This document shows positions 1-5,633 of a DNA stretch of 5,633 nucleotides, piece by piece. Positions within the stretch are counted from its first letter, which is position 1, and each line of letters begins with the position of its first letter. The position numbers and the translations under genes were made by a program. Origin of the DNA: DAOPZC01 sp035353175 (GTDB taxonomy: Bacteria > Verrucomicrobiota > Kiritimatiellia > RFP12 > UBA1067); assembly GCA_035353175.1 (NCBI GenBank), contig DAOPZC010000141.1, positions 1 to 5,633 of the forward strand, in the 5' to 3' direction. A model generated the notes under the pieces. The model ran no database searches. It had not been told where the DNA came from and worked only from the letters and a program-made list of their open reading frames with translations.

Positions 1-78
1 ACCCGGACGGCCCGACGCGGACCAGCAAGCAAGTGAAACGGGGATGCGCCCGCCGGCCGTTCGCGTCTTCCGCCGCTC

Positions 79-108
79 TTGCCATCTCGACCGCCGTTTT
101 GTTATGGT
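79..108 (+). promoter_or_regulatory. Candidate sigma70-type promoter for the UxaE-family gene
   Basis: A TTGCCA box at 79-84 matches 5 of 6 positions of the -35 consensus. After an 18-nt spacer, TATGGT at 103-108 matches 4 of 6 positions of the -10 consensus. Transcription would start near 114-116, only a few bases before the ATG at 119, so the mRNA would be leaderless or nearly so. This agrees with the lack of any purine-rich ribosome binding site in the bases before that ATG. The -10 box is weak and chance matches are common, so this is tentative. The rest of 1-118 shows no gene I can identify; one reading frame from the left edge closes at a TGA at 34-36 and could be the tail of an upstream gene, but nothing supports that. 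Confidence 0.4.
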
Positions 109-118
109 GTAGCCAGCC

Positions 119-1387
119 ATGAAGAAATTAGCGAAATATTCAATGGGGGTTGGGGATCGGTTCGGACGCCAGGGCAGGGCACAGCTGGAAGCCTTCCGTC
201 TGTTGGCCCAAAATGAACGCGTGGACGTGTCGCCGGTCTGGAACAAGTCGAACCGAGAACACACGATCATCGGCACGAGCCCCGAGTCCGTACGCGCCGA
301 GGCCGACTCGGCCGTCCGCGACGCGCAGTGGTCGCTGCCCTATTACGTCGATGCCGACCACATCAGCCTCAAGAATGTCGACTCCTTCGTCGCCTCATCA
401 GACTTTTTCACTCTGGATGTGGCCGACTACATCGGCGAGACGATGGACGAGGGCGATATCTACGGGTTCATCGCGAGGCACGAAGACCTGATCGGCACAC
501 ATGCGATTGAGGGCTTGGACCGGCCGGTGACGCTGACGCGGCAACTACTGGCAGAACATCTGCGCAGCATGCTCTTTGCGGTCCGGCAGGCGGGCCGCCT
601 CTACCGGCACATTGTGGAGACCAAGGGCACGGACGACTTCGTCACCGAGATTTCCATGGACGAGACCCTGCAGCCGCAGACGCCGGACATGCTCCTGGTC
701 ATCCTCGCGGCCATCGCCGAAGAGCAGATCCCGGCGCAGACCATCGCGCCGAAGTTCACCGGACGTTTCAACAAAGGCGTGGACTACGTGGGTGATCCGG
801 AGATGTTCGCCCGAGAGTTCGACGCTGACGTCTGCGTGGTGCGGAATGCAATCCGACGCTTCGGGCTGCCTGAAACCCTCAAGCTCAGCATCCATTCCGG
901 CAGTGACAAGTTTTCGCTCTACCCCCATGTCGCGCGGACGCTGAAAGCGCATGGCACGGGCGTGCACGTCAAGACCGCGGGCACGACCTGGCTGGAGGAG
1001 GTCATCGGCCTGGCCAAGTCCGGAGGCGAAGGCCTTTCCGTCGCCAAGGAGATTTATTCGCGCGCGCTCACGCGTTTCGACGAGCTGTGCGGCCCTTACG
1101 CCACGGTCATCGACGTGCGGCAGCAACGCTTGCCGCGGATCGAGGAGGTCGGCTCCTGGAGCGCCGGACGTTTCGCCGCGACACTGAAGCACGTGCCGGA
1201 CGACACCCAATTCAACCCCGACTTCCGCCAGTTTATCCACGTGTCTTACAAAGTGGCGGCCGAGCTCGGCGACCGCTATTTGAACGCGCTGGAGGCCAGC
1301 GCGCAGGTCGTCGCAAAGCACGTGACAGAAAATCTCTACGACCGTCATCTCAAGCCCATCTTCGGCGCCATGTGTGCGGGCACATAA
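119..1387 (+). CDS. uxaE: Tagaturonate epimerase (UxaE) family protein
   Basis: A 422-residue cytoplasmic protein with no signal peptide or membrane segment. Characterised UxaE (Thermotoga) interconverts D-tagaturonate and D-fructuronate, linking galacturonate and glucuronate catabolism. Family motifs recognised from memory are GVGDRFG (10-16), DADH (78-81), EISMDET (177-183), a KFTGRFNKGVDYVGD block (212-226), LSIHSGSDKFSLYP (256-269), HVKTAGTTWLE (283-293) and FIHVSY (372-377). The conserved His, Asp and Glu residues in these blocks are candidates for metal binding and catalysis. The chain is about 60 residues shorter than the Thermotoga enzyme, which carries an extra N-terminal stretch before the GxGDR motif; here that motif begins at residue 10. 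The ATG at 119 is chosen because only a few residues precede the first conserved motif, although no Shine-Dalgarno is visible; the in-frame ATG at 143 would cut into the motif region. No other hexuronate gene (uxaC, uxuA, uxaB) is visible beside it. Family membership is secure, but the exact substrate is inferred and could be another keto-sugar acid. Confidence 0.85.
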   Translation: MKKLAKYSMGVGDRFGRQGRAQLEAFRLLAQNERVDVSPVWNKSNREHTIIGTSPESVRAEADSAVRDAQWSLPYYVDADHISLKNVDSFVASSDFFTLDVADYIGETMDEGDIYGFIARHEDLIGTHAIEGLDRPVTLTRQLLAEHLRSMLFAVRQAGRLYRHIVETKGTDDFVTEISMDETLQPQTPDMLLVILAAIAEEQIPAQTIAPKFTGRFNKGVDYVGDPEMFAREFDADVCVVRNAIRRFGLPETLKLSIHSGSDKFSLYPHVARTLKAHGTGVHVKTAGTTWLEEVIGLAKSGGEGLSVAKEIYSRALTRFDELCGPYATVIDVRQQRLPRIEEVGSWSAGRFAATLKHVPDDTQFNPDFRQFIHVSYKVAAELGDRYLNALEASAQVVAKHVTENLYDRHLKPIFGAMCAGT

Positions 1388-1415
1388 GCCCCGCCCTCCC
1401 TTTCAAAAAAAGCGA

Positions 1416-1464
1416 GCGTTGCGTTTAGAGTTATTCTTCGCGGTTTCGCGTGGCGTTTAGACTT
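1416..1464 (+). repeat. Pair of 17-nt direct repeats upstream of the aldolase promoter
   Basis: GCGTTGCGTTTAGAGTT at 1416-1432 and GCGTGGCGTTTAGACTT at 1448-1464 agree at 15 of 17 positions. They begin 32 bp apart, close to three helical turns, so both copies would face the same side of the DNA. The second copy overlaps the first two bases of the proposed -35 box at 1463-1468. Between them lies a short inverted repeat, CGCG-GTTT-CGCG (1439-1450), which overlaps the start of the second copy. The arrangement suggests a paired operator or activator site for the aldolase gene. The bound protein is unknown and the function is inferred from position only. Confidence 0.5.
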
Positions 1465-1491
1465 GCCCCTCAGGCATGATCCAAGTATAGT
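1463..1491 (+). promoter_or_regulatory. Sigma70-type promoter of the aldolase gene
   Basis: TTGCCC at 1463-1468 (4 of 6 matches to the -35 consensus) is followed after an ideal 17-nt spacer by TATAGT at 1486-1491 (5 of 6 matches to the -10 consensus). It lies in an AT-richer patch of an otherwise GC-rich window. Transcription would begin near 1498, giving a leader of about 70 nt. The leader contains a GC-rich stretch (1526-1549) with short competing hairpins that leave the ribosome binding site free. An in-frame ATG at 1494-1496 lies between the -10 box and the expected start of the transcript, so it cannot serve as the start codon. Confidence 0.65.
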
Positions 1492-1557
1492 ATATGCTCA
1501 ATTCTTACGCGGTATCGGCGCGTCTGCCTGTGCAGGCCGGGCCGGCCGGATTAACAC

Positions 1558-1563
1558 AGGAGA
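1558..1563 (+). promoter_or_regulatory. Ribosome binding site of the aldolase, fixing its start
   Basis: AGGAGA, a strong Shine-Dalgarno match, ends 5 nt before the ATG at 1569. It decides between that ATG and the in-frame ATG at 1494, which would add 25 residues (with a VQAGPAGLTQE stretch unlike aldolases), has no Shine-Dalgarno, and falls within the promoter. Confidence 0.85.
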
Positions 1564-1568
1564 CAGCC

Positions 1569-2513
1569 ATGATCGTCACCACCAAGGAACTTTTCCAACA
1601 GGCTTATGGCAAATACGCCATCGGCGCGTACAACATCAATAACCTTGAGCAAACGATGGGCCTCTTCAAAGGCAACGTCGAGAGCAAGGCCCCGTTCATC
1701 GTCCAGCTGTCCAAGGGCGCCCGCTCCTACACCCACAAGCTCATGCTCGAGACGATGATGACGACCGCCGACAAAATCTTTCCCGACGCCGTTTTTGCGG
1801 TGCATCTGGACCACGGCGATGAAGAGACCTGCATGGACTGTATCGCCTCCGGCGTGTACAGCTCCGTCATGATCGACGCTTCGCATTTCCCGATCGAGAA
1901 GAATATCGAGATCACCAAGCGCGTCGTCGACGCCGCCCACGCCAAGGGCATCGTGGTTGAAGCCGAACTCGGACAGCTCAAAGGCGTCGAAGAGGACGTT
2001 TCGGCCGCCGAGCACGTCTACACCAAGCCCGAAGAGGCCGAATATTTCGTCAAGCAGACCGGCATTGATTCCCTCGCCTGCGCGATCGGCACTTCGCACG
2101 GCGCGTTCAAGTTCAAGGGTGACCAGAAACTCCGCTTCGACATCCTCGAGAAGATCCAGAAGTTGCTTCCCAACTTCCCGTTGGTGATGCATGGCTCCTC
2201 TTCGGTCCCGCAGGACGAAGTCGCGCGCATCAACGCGGCCGGCGGCAACATCAAAGGCGCGAGCGGCGTGGATGCCTCCCAGTTCCTCGGCGCGGCCAAG
2301 CTCGGCGTCACCAAGATCAACATCGACACCGACGGACGCCTGGTGTGGTGCCGCGTGCACCGCGAATTCTTCCGCGATCATCCCGAGAAATTCGATCTGC
2401 GCGATCCCGGCAAGGTCTTCATTCCTGAGTACGCGAAGTTCATTGCCGCGAAAAATGTCCTTCTCGGCTCGGCGGGCCACCTCGATGAGGTTCGTGCCGC
2501 TCTGAAGAAGTAA
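1569..2513 (+). CDS. fba: Class II (type B) fructose-1,6-bisphosphate aldolase
   Basis: A 314-residue cytoplasmic zinc-dependent aldolase that reversibly splits fructose 1,6-bisphosphate into dihydroxyacetone phosphate and glyceraldehyde 3-phosphate in glycolysis and gluconeogenesis. The TIM-barrel signatures are in order: a YNINN block (21-25), HLDHG (79-83) with catalytic Asp81 and zinc ligand His82, the EAELG motif (131-135), GTSHGAFKFKG (174-184) with zinc ligand His177, MHGSSSVP (207-214) with zinc ligand His208, and NIDTDGR (251-257) with substrate-binding Asn251 and Asp253. All expected metal and catalytic residues are present. Length and the GTSHGAFKFKG block resemble the type B enzymes of Helicobacter (about 307 residues). 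Tagatose-bisphosphate aldolases (GatY/KbaY, about 284 residues) are related, so that activity is a less likely alternative. The ATG at 1569 has a good ribosome binding site, and the protein begins at the usual point of the family. It has its own promoter upstream and a terminator-like hairpin 11 nt after its stop codon. Confidence 0.93.
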   Translation: MIVTTKELFQQAYGKYAIGAYNINNLEQTMGLFKGNVESKAPFIVQLSKGARSYTHKLMLETMMTTADKIFPDAVFAVHLDHGDEETCMDCIASGVYSSVMIDASHFPIEKNIEITKRVVDAAHAKGIVVEAELGQLKGVEEDVSAAEHVYTKPEEAEYFVKQTGIDSLACAIGTSHGAFKFKGDQKLRFDILEKIQKLLPNFPLVMHGSSSVPQDEVARINAAGGNIKGASGVDASQFLGAAKLGVTKINIDTDGRLVWCRVHREFFRDHPEKFDLRDPGKVFIPEYAKFIAAKNVLLGSAGHLDEVRAALKK

Positions 2514-2524
2514 TCCCATTACCT

Positions 2525-2561
2525 GGCGCGTCCGGTTCACCGGACGCGCCTCACTTTTTTT
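2525..2561 (+). terminator. Intrinsic terminator or attenuator between the aldolase and nifJ
   Basis: GGCGCGTCCGG (2525-2535) pairs perfectly with CCGGACGCGCC (2540-2550) across a TTCA loop. After TCAC comes an unbroken run of seven T (2555-2561). An 11-bp stem, nearly all G-C, with a T tract is a textbook rho-independent terminator, although the 4-nt gap before the T run may reduce efficiency. It follows the aldolase stop by 11 nt. The nifJ ribosome binding site begins at the base after the T run, so read-through, partial termination or RNA processing here would set nifJ expression relative to the aldolase. Confidence 0.85.
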
Positions 2562-2567
2562 AAGGAG
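2562..2567 (+). promoter_or_regulatory. Ribosome binding site of nifJ
   Basis: AAGGAG lies 8 nt before the ATG at 2576, an ideal Shine-Dalgarno. It directly abuts the T tract of the upstream hairpin, so an RNA ending at the T tract would just exclude it, while one that reads through would carry both the hairpin and this site. Confidence 0.88.
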
Positions 2568-2575
2568 AACACAAC

Positions 2576-5500
2576 ATGGCCAAGAAAATCATGGTCGACG
2601 GCAACCAAGCCGCCGCCGAAGTTGCTTTCGCGTGCAGCGAAGTCGCCGCGATCTACCCCATCACCCCCTCTTCGCCCATGGGCGAGTGGTCCGACGAGTG
2701 GGCAGCGAAAGACATGAAGAACCTCTGGGGCACCGTTCCCCACGTGGTTGAACTGCAGTCAGAAGCCGGCGCCGCGGGCGCAGTCCACGGCGCGCTGACC
2801 ACCGGCGCTCTCACAACCACCTTCACGGCATCACAGGGCCTGCTCCTGATGATCCCGAACATGTACAAGATCGCCGGCGAACTCACGCCGACCGTCTTCC
2901 ACGTCACGGCCCGCGCGCTCGCCTGTCAAGGTCTCTCGATCTTCGGCGACCAGGGCGACATCATGGCCTGCCGCCAGACCGGATTCGCCTTCCTCGGTTC
3001 CAACAGCGTGCAGGAAGTCATGGACATGGCCACCATCGCGCACGCCGCCACGCTGGAAACGCGCGTCCCGTTCGTGCACTTTTTCGACGGCTTCCGCACC
3101 TCGCACGAAGTGCAGAAGATCGATCAGGTCGACCGCGAAACCATCCGCGCGATGATCGACGACAACCTCGTCGCCGAACACCGCGCCCGCGCGCTCAACC
3201 CCGAAAAGCCCGTCATGCGCGGCACCGCGCAGAACCCGGACGTGAACTTCCAGGGCCGTGAGACGGTCAACCCGTTCTACACCGCGACCCCGGCGATCGT
3301 GCAGAAGTGCATGGACAAGTTCGCCAAGCTCACCGGCCGCCAATACAAGCTGTTCGACTATGAAGGCGCTCCGGACGCAGAGCACGTGATCGTCATCATG
3401 GGCTCGGGCGCCGAGACCGTCCACGAGACCGTCGAAGAGCTGAACAAGAAGGGCGAAAAGTACGGCCTCATCAAGGTCCGCCTGTATCGTCCCTTCGACA
3501 TCAACGCGTTCGCGCTCGCGATCCCCGCCACGGTCAAGACCATCACGGTCCTTGACCGCACCAAAGAAGCCGGCGCCGTCGGCGAGCCGCTCTACACCGA
3601 CGTCCGCACCGCGATCGGCGAAGCCATGCAGGGCAAGGTCTCCACGCTGAAGAGCTGGATTCCGACCTACGGCGGGCGCTACGGTCTGGGCTCGAAGGAG
3701 TTCACCCCGGCCATGGTCAAGGCGGTCTTCGACAACGCCAAGAGCGCCAAGCCCATGAACCACTTCGCCGTCGGCATCAAAGATGACGTCTCCGGCCTCA
3801 GCCTCGACATCGCGGCGTTCACGCTCGCGGACGAAGGCCGCAAAGAGTGCATGTTCTACGGGCTCGGCTCCGACGGCACGGTCGGCGCGAACAAGAACTC
3901 GATCAAGATCATCGGCGAAGACACGAACAATTTCGCCCAAGGCTATTTCGTCTACGATTCGAAAAAGGCCGGCGCGATCACCGTTTCGCACCTGCGTTTC
4001 GGCCCGCACCTGATCCGCAGCCCCTACCTGTGCACCAAGCCTGACTTTGTGGCCTGCCACAACTTCTCGTTCCTCGAGAAGTATGACATGCTCGCGAACA
4101 TCAAGCCCGGCGGCACCTTCCTGCTGGCCTCGCCCTATGAAGCCGATGAAGTCTGGGACAAGATGCCCGACGAGATCGAGAAGCAGATCATCGAGAAGCA
4201 GCTCAAGTTCTATGTCGTCAACGCCCTCAAACTCGACCACGAGTTGCACCTCGGCGGACGCATCAACACGATCATGCAGACCGCGTTCTTCAAGATCTCC
4301 GGCATCCTGCCCGAGAGCGAGGCGATCGAAGCCCTGAAGAAGGCCGCCAAGAAGACCTACGGCAAGAAGGGCGACGCCGTCGTCCAGAAGAACTGGGACG
4401 CCATCGACGCCGCTTCCGACGCGGTGAAAATCGTGAGCTATCCTGCGAAGCCGGCCGGCAAAGTCAAGATGCCGAAGGTCGTAGCCGATGAGGCGCCCGA
4501 ATTCGTCAAGACCGTGACCGCCGAGATTATGGCCCAGCGCGGCGATGATCTGCCGGTCTCGATGATCCCGCTCGACGGCACGTGGCCCACCGCCACCACG
4601 CAGTGGGAGAAGCGCAACATCGCGACCGAAATCCCGGTGTGGGACCCTGACACCTGCATCCAGTGCATGCAGTGTTCGCTGGTCTGCCCGCACGCGGCCA
4701 TCCGCGGCAAGGCGTATGATCCCTCGGCCCTCAAAGACGCGCCGGCGACCTTCAAGTCCGTCGATGCCAAGGGCGTTGTCGGCAAAGCCTTCCCCGGCTT
4801 CAAGTACACGATTCAGTGTGCGCCGGAAGACTGCACCGGCTGCGGGCTCTGTGTCCAGCGCTGCCCGGCCAAGAACAAGGCCAACCCCTCGAAGAAAGCC
4901 ATCAACATGGCCGACCAGATTCCGCTGCGCACCACCGAGGCGGCGAACTGGAAATTCTTCCTCGGTCTGCCGGAAGCCGACACCTCCAAGCTCAACCCGA
5001 CCACGATCCAGGGCAGCCAGCTGAAGCGGCCGCTCTTCGAGTTCTCGGGCGCCTGCGCGGGTTGCGGCGAAACGCCCTATCTCAAGTTGCTCACGCAGAT
5101 CGCGGGCGACCATCTGCTCATCGGCAACGCCACGGGCTGTTCGTCGATCTACGGCGGCAACCTGCCCACCACGCCTTATTGCCAGCGCGAGGACGGTCGC
5201 GGGCCCGCATGGTCCAACTCGCTCTTCGAGGATGCCGCGGAATTCGCCTTCGGCATGCGCCTGACCGCCGACAAGCTCAACGGCTACGCGCTCGAGCTGA
5301 TCGGCCAGATCATCGCCGCAGAGCAGGCTCCGGCCGCACTCAAGGCGGTGGCCCAGAAGATCAAGGACACGGACCAGAAGAGCGCCGAGGGCGTCGAAGC
5401 CATGCGTGCGCTGGTCGCCGAGCTCAAGAAGCTCATCGGCGACGGCTCCTGCTGCGTCACCTGCAAGAACCTGCTCGGCGTCGCGGATTATCTGATCCGC

Positions 5501-5633
5501 AAGTCCGTTTGGGCAATCGGCGGAGACGGCTGGGCGTACGATATCGGTTACGGCGGCCTTGACCATGTGCTCGCATCAGGGCGCAACATCAAGATCCTCG
5601 TGCTGGACACCGAGGTCTACTCCAACACCGGCG
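2576..5633 (+). CDS. nifJ: Pyruvate:ferredoxin (flavodoxin) oxidoreductase, 3' end beyond window
   Basis: The reading frame is open for 1019 codons to the window edge; the family is usually about 1170-1200 residues, so roughly 85% is present. The enzyme oxidises pyruvate with CoA to acetyl-CoA and CO2, passing electrons through three 4Fe-4S clusters to ferredoxin or flavodoxin in the cytoplasm. In order: the pyruvate/thiamine domain (about 1-255) has YPITPSSPMGE (27-37), Glu63 and Arg113; a transketolase-C-like domain (about 256-412) has RLYRPFD (302-308); the gamma-type domain (about 413-625) has GLGSDGTVGANKNS (429-442); an EKR domain has its EKR at 678-680. The ferredoxin-like domain binds two clusters through Cys694/697/700/704 and Cys753/756/759/763. 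Cys827, Cys830 and Cys855 bind the proximal cluster, whose fourth Cys lies beyond the window. The thiamine-pyrophosphate motif begins GGDGWAYDIGYGGLDHV (982-998) and ends DTEVYSNTG (1011-1019). A strong ribosome binding site supports the start. No frameshift or stop interrupts it. It probably shares a transcript with the aldolase. Confidence 0.96.
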   Translation, partial: MAKKIMVDGNQAAAEVAFACSEVAAIYPITPSSPMGEWSDEWAAKDMKNLWGTVPHVVELQSEAGAAGAVHGALTTGALTTTFTASQGLLLMIPNMYKIAGELTPTVFHVTARALACQGLSIFGDQGDIMACRQTGFAFLGSNSVQEVMDMATIAHAATLETRVPFVHFFDGFRTSHEVQKIDQVDRETIRAMIDDNLVAEHRARALNPEKPVMRGTAQNPDVNFQGRETVNPFYTATPAIVQKCMDKFAKLTGRQYKLFDYEGAPDAEHVIVIMGSGAETVHETVEELNKKGEKYGLIKVRLYRPFDINAFALAIPATVKTITVLDRTKEAGAVGEPLYTDVRTAIGEAMQGKVSTLKSWIPTYGGRYGLGSKEFTPAMVKAVFDNAKSAKPMNHFAVGIKDDVSGLSLDIAAFTLADEGRKECMFYGLGSDGTVGANKNSIKIIGEDTNNFAQGYFVYDSKKAGAITVSHLRFGPHLIRSPYLCTKPDFVACHNFSFLEKYDMLANIKPGGTFLLASPYEADEVWDKMPDEIEKQIIEKQLKFYVVNALKLDHELHLGGRINTIMQTAFFKISGILPESEAIEALKKAAKKTYGKKGDAVVQKNWDAIDAASDAVKIVSYPAKPAGKVKMPKVVADEAPEFVKTVTAEIMAQRGDDLPVSMIPLDGTWPTATTQWEKRNIATEIPVWDPDTCIQCMQCSLVCPHAAIRGKAYDPSALKDAPATFKSVDAKGVVGKAFPGFKYTIQCAPEDCTGCGLCVQRCPAKNKANPSKKAINMADQIPLRTTEAANWKFFLGLPEADTSKLNPTTIQGSQLKRPLFEFSGACAGCGETPYLKLLTQIAGDHLLIGNATGCSSIYGGNLPTTPYCQREDGRGPAWSNSLFEDAAEFAFGMRLTADKLNGYALELIGQIIAAEQAPAALKAVAQKIKDTDQKSAEGVEAMRALVAELKKLIGDGSCCVTCKNLLGVADYLIRKSVWAIGGDGWAYDIGYGGLDHVLASGRNIKILVLDTEVYSNTG

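Noticed and set aside
1..36. The C-terminal tail of an upstream + strand gene ending at the TGA at 34-36
   Set aside because: Eleven codons are too few to recognise anything, and other frames across this stretch are equally open.
1388..1450. A terminator for the UxaE-family gene
   Set aside because: There is an A7 tract (1405-1411) and a 4-bp CGCG-GTTT-CGCG hairpin (1439-1450), but no stable stem followed by a T run, so no intrinsic terminator can be supported on the + strand.
1526..1549. A riboswitch or structured leader element before the aldolase
   Set aside because: The stretch forms only short competing GC hairpins of 3-4 bp with small loops. It resembles no riboswitch class I know, and it does not sequester the ribosome binding site.
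1494..1568. A 25-residue N-terminal extension of the aldolase starting at the ATG at 1494
   Set aside because: That ATG falls between the -10 box and the predicted transcript start and has no ribosome binding site. The ATG at 1569 has a strong one and matches the family's usual N-terminus.
1551..2540. A 329-codon open frame antisense to the aldolase, and a similar one at 545-1348 antisense to the UxaE-family gene
   Set aside because: Both are in the same mirrored codon register as the real gene and arise from the same GC-rich codon bias. They show no recognisable domain, and their products are compositionally biased.
2831..5566. A 911-codon open frame on the minus strand, antisense to nifJ
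   Set aside because: It shares codon boundaries with nifJ. In this register an antisense stop needs a sense TTA, CTA or TCA codon, all rare in this GC-rich gene. The frame is bounded by the TCA codons for Ser86 and Ser1001 of nifJ. Its translation is a low-complexity Arg/Asp/Gly/Val/Leu mix, and the sense strand encodes a fully motif-complete enzyme.

Overview
This is a GC-rich window of about 60% GC by eye. It carries three genes, all on the + strand, that fit an anaerobic carbohydrate-fermenting bacterium. They are a tagaturonate epimerase (UxaE) family protein, a class II type B fructose-bisphosphate aldolase, and the first ~1019 codons of a single-chain pyruvate:ferredoxin (flavodoxin) oxidoreductase, NifJ, which runs off the right edge. 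The gene set and protein style suggest a strict anaerobe, perhaps in the Planctomycetota/Verrucomicrobiota/Kiritimatiellota/Lentisphaerota group. That placement is a low-confidence guess, because no rRNA or other marker is present.

Layout. Positions 1-118 are upstream non-coding sequence, with a candidate promoter close to the first start codon; no upstream gene can be identified there. The UxaE-family gene is at 119-1387. The 181-bp gap at 1388-1568 holds a 17-nt imperfect direct repeat (copies 32 bp apart), a good sigma70-type promoter whose -35 box touches the second copy, a leader of about 70 nt and a ribosome binding site. The aldolase follows at 1569-2513. The 62-bp gap after it holds a perfect 11-bp GC-rich hairpin with a T7 tract, which reads as an intrinsic terminator. 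The nifJ ribosome binding site abuts that T tract, and nifJ starts at 2576.

How they fit together. UxaE links the galacturonate and glucuronate breakdown branches, which lead through 2-keto-3-deoxygluconate to pyruvate and glyceraldehyde 3-phosphate. The aldolase connects triose phosphates and fructose 1,6-bisphosphate. NifJ turns pyruvate into acetyl-CoA, CO2 and reduced ferredoxin. The aldolase and nifJ look functionally and possibly transcriptionally linked through the terminator-like hairpin. The UxaE gene appears to be a separate unit.

I see no mobile element, CRISPR array, tRNA, rRNA or clearly new system. The most interesting points are regulatory: the hairpin jammed between the aldolase and nifJ, the paired repeats at the aldolase promoter, and the almost leaderless arrangement of the UxaE gene.
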